From contig NZ_AUCF01000009.1 of the NCBI RefSeq assembly GCF_000429625.1, forward strand, positions 204,303 through 268,302: a DNA stretch of 64,000 nt, read 5' to 3'. The position numbers and the translations under genes were made by a program. Shown here one piece after another: positions 53,942 through 61,205 of the stretch. The notes under the pieces were generated by a model. That model had not been told where the DNA came from. It was given only the letters and a program-made list of their open reading frames with translations, and did not search any database. Positions within the stretch are counted from its first letter, which is position 1. Each line of letters begins with the position of its first letter. This DNA is from Azospirillum halopraeferens DSM 3675 (GTDB taxonomy: Bacteria > Pseudomonadota > Alphaproteobacteria > Azospirillales > Azospirillaceae).

Positions 53942-56900
53942 TCACACAGAAATCGGCTTAAACAGGGACTCCAGGTCCTCGGCGGTCAGCGCCGCGGCGT
54001 CGCGCGCGTCGGGGTCGAACAGGGCGTCGGCCAGAGCCTGCTTGCGCGCCTGAAGGTCGAGGATGGCCGCCTCCACCGTGCCGACGCTGACCAGCTTGTG
54101 CACGAACACCGGCTTGTCCTGGCCGATGCGGTGGGCGCGGTCGGTTGCCTGGCGTTCCACGGCCGGGTTCCACCAGGGATCGTAGTGGATCACCGTGTCG
54201 GCGGCGGTCAGGTTCAGCCCGGTCCCGCCTGCCTTCAGGCTGATCAGGAACACGGGCACGCCGCCGGCCTGGAAGCGGTCGACGGGGGTGGTGCGGTCGC
54301 GGGTGTCGCCGGTCAGGGTGACGAAGGGGATGGCGCTGCGCTCCAGCTCCGGCGCGATGAGGTCGAGCATGGAGGTGAACTGGGAGAACAGCAGCACCCG
54401 GCGCCCTTCGGCCACCAGCTCCGGCAGCAGCTCCATCAGCCGTTCCAGCTTGGCCGAGGTCCTGACGGCGGGGGCGGCGCGCAGCTTGACCAGGCGCGGG
54501 TCGCAGCAGACCTGGCGCAGCTTCAGCAGGGCTTCGAGGATGATGATGTGGCTGCGCGCCAGACCCTTCTTCGCCACCTCGGCGCGCACCTTGGCGTCCA
54601 TGGCCAGGCGGATCGTCTCGTAGAGATCGCGCTGCGGCCCGTCCAGCTCCACGTGTTCGATGATCTCCGTCTTGGGTGGCAGCTCGCCGGCCACCGCGTC
54701 CTTGGTCCGGCGCAGCAGGAAGGGGCGCACCCGCTGCGCCAGCAGGCGGCTGCGCCCGGCGTCGCCCTTCTTCTCGATCGGTGTGCGGAAGGTGGTGCGG
54801 AAGGCGCGCTCGTCGCCCAGCAGACCGGGCATGAGGAAATGGAACAGCGACCACAGCTCCGTCAGGTTGTTCTCCAGCGGCGTGCCGGTCAGGCACAGGC
54901 GGTGGCGGGCCGGCAGCTCCAGGGCGACCTTCGCGAGTTTGGTGCGCGGATTTTTGATGGCCTGCGCCTCGTCCAGGATCAGCAGGTGCCAGTCCTGCGC
55001 CAGCAGCGCGTCGCGGTCGCGCGGCAGCAGCGGGTAGGTGGTCAGCACCAGGTCGTGGTCGCCCGGCCGTTCGAAATCGGCCTTGCGGTTGGCGCCGTGC
55101 AGCACCAGGGTGCGCAGGCCCGGCGCGAACCGCGCGGCCTCCGCCTTCCAGTTGCCCATCAGGCTGGTGGGGGCGACCACCAGGCACGGCCGGTCGAGGC
55201 GCCCGGCCTCCTTCTCCGCCAGAATGTGGGCGAGCGCCTGCACCGTCTTGCCCAGCCCCATGTCGTCGGCCAGCACGCCGCCCAGGCCGTAGTCGCGCAG
55301 GAACTGCATCCAGTCGAGCCCGGCGCGCTGGTAGTCGCGCAGCGTGGCGGTCAGGCCCGCCGGCACCGGCACCCGCTCGATGCCGGAAAAGCCGCGCAGC
55401 CGGGCGCCCAGGGCGCGCAGCCGCTCCCCGCCCATCCAGCGCAGGCCGGCGGCGGCGGTGACGGCCTCGGCGTCGGCCAGTTCCGCGGCCCGGGCGGGGG
55501 TGAGGCGGATGGTGCCGTCGTCGGCGATGCCGCCCACCCGGTACAGCTCGTAAAGGGCGCGCAGCACCGCACCCAGGCGCCCCGACGGCATGGGCAGAAG
55601 GCGCCCGTCGCCCAGGGGGACGAACACCGGCTCGTCCGGCGCGGCGGTCCCGAGGGTGGGCAGCACCTCCTCGTCGGGCAGCGCCCGCAGGATGGGCAGC
55701 AGCACCGGCAGCAGGTCCAGCCTCTGGCCGTCCACCGTGACGCCCAGCGACAGGCCGAACCAGTCGACGCCGGTGGACTCCTCCACCTCGGCGGTCCAGT
55801 CCTCCGGCTCGACGAAGGTCGGCAGCGTCCCGTCCTCCGGTTCGATCCGCCAGCCCTCGCCCGCCAGCGCCGGAGCAGCCCGGTGCAGGAAGGCGAACAG
55901 CTCCTGGTCGGCGCTGTTGGTCAGCGCGTCGGCCTCCTCGTCGGGCTCCAGCGTGAAGAGATCGCCATCGGGATAGGGCTCGAAGCCCAGCGTGCCCAGC
56001 CGTTCGACGGCGGCCCGCTCCGCGTCGCGCCGCCGCGGCATGACCACGAACCGCCCGGCCTCCGGCCGCCGCACCGACGCGGTGGTGTCGTGCCACGGGA
56101 CGACCGTACCGTCGTAGTCGAACAGCAGGCTGGCGTGGACGACCTCCCAGTCGACGAAGGCGCCCACGTCGATCCACAGCCGCAGAACCGGCACCGGTGT
56201 GACATCGCGCCGCACCGTCTCCTCGAAGGAGGCGGGAAGCAGCGCGTCGCGGTCCGGCAGGCGTGCGGTCAGGGCGGAGCGAACGATCCGGGCGGCGGCC
56301 GGCGGCACCGGCGGGGCGGCGGCCAGGGCCGCCGCCAGCCGGTCGGGCAGGCCGGTCTCCAGCGGTCCGCAGTCGCCGGTCGCGGGATGGATGTACCAGG
56401 GCGGCGTCACCGCCAGCACCGGGGCGTCCGCGGCCGGTCCCGCGAACCGGAAGGACTGAACGCCGTCGGCATCGGCGACCCAGCGGCCTTCGGCCGTCAC
56501 CGGCGGACCGGGGCGCAGGGCCGGTGAGGTCAGCGACTGCCAGCGGCCGCGGCCGCTGGCCAGAACGGCCTGCAGGATCGGCAGCGCGAAGGAGCCCCGC
56601 AACGAGCGGGAGCCGAACGCCCGGTCCCCCCCGGTCGCCGCCCACACCAGGCGCAGGATCTCCAGATCGTCGTTGCCGATGTAGTTGGGCACGCTGTAGG
56701 CGTTGATCAGGTTGGCGATGCCGGAGGCGGACAGCGGCCTGGCCGTGGCGGGCGTGCCGTCCCGGCGCATCTGCACCGAGGTCGGCTCCACCATGAGTCC
56801 GCCCCCCGCCCCGTCCCGGTCGAACCGGTAGAGCAACGTCCAGGCGGTGGAGCGGGCGCCATCGCTGCTTTGCCGCGGTGCGTCCTCCAGCAGGGCCAGC

Positions 56901-57253
56901 CAGCGGGCGACGGCGGGGGAGGTGGCCGACTCCGCCGCCGCGGCGGGCGCCGACGTGACGGCGGGGCGGTGCAGCAGGTCCAGCAGCACTGCCACCACAT
57001 GCTTGCACTCCCCGCCGAGGTAACAGGAGCAGGCGTTGCGGAACTGCACACCGCGCGGCGACCCCGCCCCGTCGATGGTGACGCTCACGGTGTAGGGCCG
57101 ACGCTCCGTGCCCTGGACCTGCCCCTCGGCAGTCCGCCCGTCCGCCGACAGGGAGGCCGCGCGGACACGGCCCTCGTGCCGGTAGGCGGCGCCCTTGCGG
57201 ACCGTGAGGTCGCCGAACCAGCGCCGGACGTCGGCTTCCGTGAATGCTGCCAT
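53942..57253 (-). CDS. SWIM zinc-finger SNF2-family helicase
   Basis: 1103 residues. A SWIM motif near 74-88 ('CSCYLGGECKH', CxCx5CxH), a long central region, then an SNF2 ATPase: 'DDMGLGKTVQALAHIL' near 662, 'LILDEAQAIKN' near 756, and a C-terminal helicase domain from about 900 ending with 'DRAHRIGQDKPV'. The start MAAFTEADV is fixed by the SWIM layout; the frame extends upstream to 57427. SNF2 proteins of this type move along DNA and are widespread; no link to the glycan genes is evident. Confidence 0.92.
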   Translation of the reverse strand: MAAFTEADVRRWFGDLTVRKGAAYRHEGRVRAASLSADGRTAEGQVQGTERRPYTVSVTIDGAGSPRGVQFRNACSCYLGGECKHVVAVLLDLLHRPAVTSAPAAAAESATSPAVARWLALLEDAPRQSSDGARSTAWTLLYRFDRDGAGGGLMVEPTSVQMRRDGTPATARPLSASGIANLINAYSVPNYIGNDDLEILRLVWAATGGDRAFGSRSLRGSFALPILQAVLASGRGRWQSLTSPALRPGPPVTAEGRWVADADGVQSFRFAGPAADAPVLAVTPPWYIHPATGDCGPLETGLPDRLAAALAAAPPVPPAAARIVRSALTARLPDRDALLPASFEETVRRDVTPVPVLRLWIDVGAFVDWEVVHASLLFDYDGTVVPWHDTTASVRRPEAGRFVVMPRRRDAERAAVERLGTLGFEPYPDGDLFTLEPDEEADALTNSADQELFAFLHRAAPALAGEGWRIEPEDGTLPTFVEPEDWTAEVEESTGVDWFGLSLGVTVDGQRLDLLPVLLPILRALPDEEVLPTLGTAAPDEPVFVPLGDGRLLPMPSGRLGAVLRALYELYRVGGIADDGTIRLTPARAAELADAEAVTAAAGLRWMGGERLRALGARLRGFSGIERVPVPAGLTATLRDYQRAGLDWMQFLRDYGLGGVLADDMGLGKTVQALAHILAEKEAGRLDRPCLVVAPTSLMGNWKAEAARFAPGLRTLVLHGANRKADFERPGDHDLVLTTYPLLPRDRDALLAQDWHLLILDEAQAIKNPRTKLAKVALELPARHRLCLTGTPLENNLTELWSLFHFLMPGLLGDERAFRTTFRTPIEKKGDAGRSRLLAQRVRPFLLRRTKDAVAGELPPKTEIIEHVELDGPQRDLYETIRLAMDAKVRAEVAKKGLARSHIIILEALLKLRQVCCDPRLVKLRAAPAVRTSAKLERLMELLPELVAEGRRVLLFSQFTSMLDLIAPELERSAIPFVTLTGDTRDRTTPVDRFQAGGVPVFLISLKAGGTGLNLTAADTVIHYDPWWNPAVERQATDRAHRIGQDKPVFVHKLVSVGTVEAAILDLQARKQALADALFDPDARDAAALTAEDLESLFKPISV

Positions 57254-57603
57254 GATGCCACCGGATGACTGCGTGCCTCCGTTCTTAGCCCGGGACACAC
57301 CGGCCCTCAACCGCATCGGCGCCATTGGTTCGGTTGGCAAACCGATATGGCTGCACACGTTCCGGCGGTGTCGCGGCAGGGGGCGGCGGCGCAGCGGGGA
57401 GGTGTCCGGCCTTCCCGATTGTCGCAATCGCCAATCGAGGCCGTGAACGGGACGTCCGTGTCACCGGATGTCGCTACCGGAACGGGTTTGTGTCAGCGCC
57501 GAAACACTCACGACATAACCCGATAACATTCGAGACCTAACCTTTCGAACGAAGCCGAAAGGCGGGCGGAACGGTCCGCCGGCCGGGAGCGGGGAGGACA
57601 GCG
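57254..57603. other. Divergent intergenic region with small palindromes
   Basis: 350 bases between the SNF2 helicase and the winged-helix gene. TCGGTT-GGCA-AACCGA at 57330-57345 and GATTG-TCG-CAATC at 57417-57429 are short perfect inverted repeats that could bind regulators. An AT-richer stretch at 57505-57545 carries 'CATAAC' and 'GATAAC' and may hold the plus-strand promoter. No gene is seen. Confidence 0.4.
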
Positions 57604-58023
57604 ATGCAGGGTCTCGGAACAGCCTTCGACGAACGTCCGGTACCGGGGATGCATCGCAGTTCCGCCACGGAACCGGGGGCGCCGGCCGCCGCGCGCTCCT
57701 CCCTGACACAAGCGTCAATCAACTTGCGCACTGAGGCCGCCATGCAGCATCATGACCACCTCTCCAGGGCTGTTTCCACCGACCGTGACATCACCCTGGA
57801 GGCGCTTCGCGTCTTCACCTATCTGAGCCGGCGGCTCCATTTCGACCGCTCCGTCCCCGTCCTGCAGTCCGAACTCGCCGATGCTCTGGGCATGCAGCGT
57901 CCGAACGTCAACCGCGCGATCAAGCTGCTGGAGACCAAGCAGATCATCCTGCGGGAGTCGAAGCTGGGACGGGCGATCACGTTCCGTCTCAACCCGGAAC
58001 ACGGAGTCAGCCGCGCCGCCTAA
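57604..58023 (+). CDS. Winged-helix DNA-binding protein (RepL/MarR-like)
   Basis: 139 residues. The C-terminal 80 residues ('ALRVFTYLSRRL', 'VLQSELADALGMQRPNVNRAIKLLE', 'IILRESKLGRAITFRLNP') form a winged-helix domain with a clear recognition helix. It resembles RepL/MarR-type regulators. The start at 57604 has an excellent ribosome site (GGGAGGA, 6-base spacing); an internal ATG at 57742 with TGAGG is an alternative that would leave only the domain. A small hypothetical gene follows after 12 bases. Confidence 0.68.
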   Translation: MQGLGTAFDERPVPGMHRSSATEPGAPAAARSSLTQASINLRTEAAMQHHDHLSRAVSTDRDITLEALRVFTYLSRRLHFDRSVPVLQSELADALGMQRPNVNRAIKLLETKQIILRESKLGRAITFRLNPEHGVSRAA

Positions 58024-58035
58024 CCCGGCAGCGGA

Positions 58036-58374
58036 ATGATCCTAGAGACCCGTCACCTCGTCTTCACCAACCCGTCGCTCCGGCAGGCGCTCGCCTGGTA
58101 CGCGACGGCTCCCGGACAAACCGACCTGCCGCACGGGGTCATCACCGCGGTGACCCCGCGTGCCGGCGGCGGCTTGACCGTCAGCGTTCAGCAAAGCGGC
58201 GCGTCGAAGATCCGCGACGTATCCTTCACGGCCAGCAAGACGCTGGGCGTGCTGCTCTATTTCTGCCGCAAGCAGCGGGTCCCCGTCCCGCGCGACGCCC
58301 ATAAGGACCTGTCGATCGAGGGCGACGCCATCGTCCTGACCATCCAGTCGGACACCCCCACCTCCGGGCCCTGA
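58036..58374 (+). CDS. Hypothetical protein
   Basis: 112 residues; I do not recognise the family. It appears to be a compact alpha/beta protein ('HLVFTNPSLRQALAWYATAPG', 'GLTVSVQQSG', 'TLGVLLYFCRKQRVPVPRDAHKDL'). It follows the winged-helix gene by 12 bases on the same strand and converges with the next gene across 34 bases, so it is probably cotranscribed with the regulator. Confidence 0.6.
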   Translation: MILETRHLVFTNPSLRQALAWYATAPGQTDLPHGVITAVTPRAGGGLTVSVQQSGASKIRDVSFTASKTLGVLLYFCRKQRVPVPRDAHKDLSIEGDAIVLTIQSDTPTSGP

Positions 58375-58408
58375 ACGGCGGTTCCCCGGGGACGCGCGGG
58401 ATGGCCGG

Positions 58409-59785
58409 CTACGTCCCCCGCCCGAACAGGGCTTCCATCGCCCTGGCCCGCAACCGGTCGGCGCGCGAGGAGCCGCCGACCAGTTCCAGAAGCCGCACCG
58501 CGTAGAACGTCGCCAGTTCGGCGCCGTTGTCCTCATCGTCGCCGGAAAGGGGCTCGGCATCGCGCAGGCCGGCGATCATGCGTTCGGCCCGCGTCTCCAC
58601 GTCCCGGCTAACGGACTCCAGCGTCTGCGCCACGCGATGGTCGAGGCCGAGCGCACCGGCGAAACTCTCACAGGTGCGCAACGCCAGCGCGTGTTCCTCC
58701 GCCCGGATCTGCCGGGCGTCGTCGGGCGGACCGGGAATGGCGCCGCCGCGGGACGGATCGGGGACGGCGGCGGCGATGCCGGCCGGAGCCGCGGCCAGCA
58801 CGGTGGTTTCCACCATGCCCTTCACCGCCGTGCGCACCGACTGCAGGCGCCGGTCATAGGCGGTCTCGTTGACGCGATCCATGACCGCGCAGGTGGAATC
58901 GAGGCTTTCCACCAGCATGCGGGCGAATTCCACGGCGTCCGACGGGGTCAGCGTTGACTCGTCGATGCCCTCCAGGTGCAGCGACCGGTCCTCCAGGCTG
59001 GTGACCACCAGGCCGGACAGACGGGCGAACACCACGGGCTTCTCGCGCCGGGCCTTGCCGAAATCCATGTCCCCCAGGGCGGCCAGCAGGTCGGCGGGTT
59101 TGCGCAGCCGCGAGGCCACCACCAGCAGGAGATAGTAAGGCTTGCCCGTGTCGGTCCTGGCCGTCTCCTTGACGGCCGCCTCTATGGCGGCCAGATCCTC
59201 GTCGCTCAGCGACTGGATCGGCTTGGGCGGCAGGCAGTTCTTCAGTTCGGTGATGGCGTGGCCGATCTCCAGGAACTCGGCGATGTCGCGGGCCTGGCGG
59301 ATGTGCGCCTCGTTGCCGCGCAGGAAGGCGCGGGGATCGCGGTCGGCGCCGGCCAGGGCGGCGCGGATGGCGGCCGCTGCCACCCACCACAGGCGGCAGC
59401 CCAGCGTGTGCCGTCCGGCATGATCGCCGGACGGCACACGCCGCACCGCCTCGGCCAGAGGGTCCAGGTGGCGGCGGTCCCCGCGCTCCTCGACGACGCG
59501 CCACAGCGGATCGATCACCGCCCGTTCGATCGCCCCGACCGGGACATCGGACAGGCGGGCCGCCTCCAGCACGTCCTCGAACGGGTCGCAGAAGACGCGC
59601 TTCAGGGTCAGCCGGCGTTCCGGCCGCATCCGGGCGAGGCGCGGGCGGATGTGGTCGAAGGTCTCGCGCACCTCGGGGCGGTCACCGACCTGTTCCAGCA
59701 GGTGGACGATCTCGACGAACTTCTCGTCGGGAATGTCGAGGAGGCGGCCCCGCAGGCCTTTCAGGGAAACCGGCGGTTCGCTCAT
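58409..59785 (-). CDS. Conserved hypothetical helical protein
   Basis: 458 residues, largely alpha-helical, unknown family. Landmarks include 'DIPDEKFVEIVHLLEQ', 'RGNEAHIRQARDIAEFLEIGHAI' and 'VKETARTDTGKPYYLLLVVAS'. No membrane segment or catalytic motif is evident. It starts one base into the stop of the upstream gene (TGATG), so both proteins are coupled and may form a complex. Confidence 0.7.
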   Translation of the reverse strand: MSEPPVSLKGLRGRLLDIPDEKFVEIVHLLEQVGDRPEVRETFDHIRPRLARMRPERRLTLKRVFCDPFEDVLEAARLSDVPVGAIERAVIDPLWRVVEERGDRRHLDPLAEAVRRVPSGDHAGRHTLGCRLWWVAAAAIRAALAGADRDPRAFLRGNEAHIRQARDIAEFLEIGHAITELKNCLPPKPIQSLSDEDLAAIEAAVKETARTDTGKPYYLLLVVASRLRKPADLLAALGDMDFGKARREKPVVFARLSGLVVTSLEDRSLHLEGIDESTLTPSDAVEFARMLVESLDSTCAVMDRVNETAYDRRLQSVRTAVKGMVETTVLAAAPAGIAAAVPDPSRGGAIPGPPDDARQIRAEEHALALRTCESFAGALGLDHRVAQTLESVSRDVETRAERMIAGLRDAEPLSGDDEDNGAELATFYAVRLLELVGGSSRADRLRARAMEALFGRGT

Positions 59786-60891
59786 CACGCCGCCCTCGCT
59801 TTGATCCGCTCGATCCGCCGTACCAACTCCACATCCAGCACGCCGGTGCGCCAGTCCTCGTATGCGCGCACCGACCGGCGGTGGCGGACCAGGACGTCTC
59901 CGGCGGCGGCGGCGTGGTCGTGGTCGGATTCGCAGCGGGGCACCAGCGGCAGGATGCGGAAGATCTCCGCCACCTCCATGGACTGCTCGTGCTGGTCGCG
60001 GGACCGGGCCTGATCCCACGCCCTGACAATGTAGTCCCAGCCGTCGACCAGCCAGGCCAGCCGTGCCGCCAGCCCGTGGACCGTGTCCACCTGGGCATCC
60101 CAATCGCGGATGGCGGCGCCGATGGCGCCGGCGCGGCGATCGAAGTCGGCGAGAACCCGCTCACCGATCTCCAGCGTGTGGGTGGCCACATCGGCGCAGA
60201 AGGCGGCGACGGGGGCGGCGTCGGTCAGGGACTCGCGCGACCATTCGGCGATGGAATCGCGGAACTCGGCAACCATCCGCATGCGCCGGCGCAAGCGGCC
60301 GGGTTCCGGTGCCTGGATCAGCCCGACGGGGGACATGGCGTCCGCCATTTCGGACACCCGGGCGAACAGCTCCGCCGGTTCCAGGCGCAGCGCGGCGGCG
60401 GCCTTGGTCATGAAGGAGCGGGCCAGTGCCGAGCCTTCCCGGCTGTCCAGATCGGTCCTCAGAAGCTCACGCGGGGTCATGCCGGCGGTGCGCAGCACCT
60501 CCACCATCAGCAGGAAGTTGGTGAGGGTCCGATGCTCCTCGTCCATAGCCAGGGCGGCGCGGGCTGCCTGCACCGCGTCGGGCCCGGCCAGGCCGCTGCG
60601 GGCGGCGCGCAACGTCGCCTTGCGGATGTCCTGCGGGGAGCAACCGCCGGACCGGACGATCTGCTCGTGCAGGAAGCGGTCGTGCACGGTCATGCTCACC
60701 ATGTCCGGCACTGCCTTCCAGGGCACGACGTAGATGCCCTTGCCCTCGGAGAAGCTGGGAATCAGCACCTCCAGGCGCCGACGGTCGTCCATGCGCACGC
60801 GGGTCTGGGACAGCAGCGGCGTGGTGAACGCCACCGCGGTCCCGCGCTCCTCGAACGTCGAGGGGGCGTAGATGATCGTGGAGCCCTTCAT
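59785..60891 (-). CDS. Conserved hypothetical protein coupled to its downstream neighbour
   Basis: 368 residues, helical, unknown family. The N-terminus is beta-like ('FEERGTAVAFTTPLLSQTRVRM', 'IYVVPWKAVPDM'), followed by long helices ('QAARAALAMDEEHRTLTNFLLMVEVL'). It lies upstream of, and overlaps by one base, the 458-residue protein. No function is suggested by motif. The ATG at 60891 is the only start that keeps the N-terminal strand region. Confidence 0.68.
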   Translation of the reverse strand: MKGSTIIYAPSTFEERGTAVAFTTPLLSQTRVRMDDRRRLEVLIPSFSEGKGIYVVPWKAVPDMVSMTVHDRFLHEQIVRSGGCSPQDIRKATLRAARSGLAGPDAVQAARAALAMDEEHRTLTNFLLMVEVLRTAGMTPRELLRTDLDSREGSALARSFMTKAAAALRLEPAELFARVSEMADAMSPVGLIQAPEPGRLRRRMRMVAEFRDSIAEWSRESLTDAAPVAAFCADVATHTLEIGERVLADFDRRAGAIGAAIRDWDAQVDTVHGLAARLAWLVDGWDYIVRAWDQARSRDQHEQSMEVAEIFRILPLVPRCESDHDHAAAAGDVLVRHRRSVRAYEDWRTGVLDVELVRRIERIKARAA

Positions 60892-61205
60892 GACGGCGCC
60901 GCGCGAAACTCCGGAAACGAGCGCACGAATGTCGGATGCGGCGGCGCAAAGGCCGATGCGGCACGACCGCGCACCAAGGTGAGGCTATCAGAGCCGCAGC
61001 CAAACCGCACGCAATTTATAACTAATTTTATAGACCATTCGGCGACAGTTCGTTGCGTCCGGCAGCAGGACGTGCCTCCGGCGATGCAACCAAAGCATTT
61101 TGCACCAAATTGTAACGCTGGCAATAGTTGTAACTTCTGCTTAACGATTTTCTGAGAGCCAGTATAGCCAACAAGAAATGCTGACCTTCTGCATGGGATT
61201 GGGTG
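60892..61205. other. AT-rich divergent intergenic region
   Basis: 314 bases separating the hypothetical pair from the RTX protein. The half nearer the RTX gene is AT-rich and has a direct repeat TTGTAAC at 61110-61116 and 61128-61134 (18 bases apart), which may be an operator. A plus-strand promoter is proposed separately. No gene is seen. Confidence 0.45.
61141..61168 (+). promoter_or_regulatory. Candidate promoter for the RTX protein gene
   Basis: TTAACG at 61141-61146, a 16-base spacer and TATAGC at 61163-61168, about 38 bases upstream of the start codon. The -10 is good and the -35 fair. Confidence 0.4.

Noticed and set aside
54098..56527. 809-codon plus-strand frame within the SNF2 gene
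   Set aside because: SNF2 motifs are intact on the minus strand; the antisense product is Gln/Arg/Gly-rich without domains.
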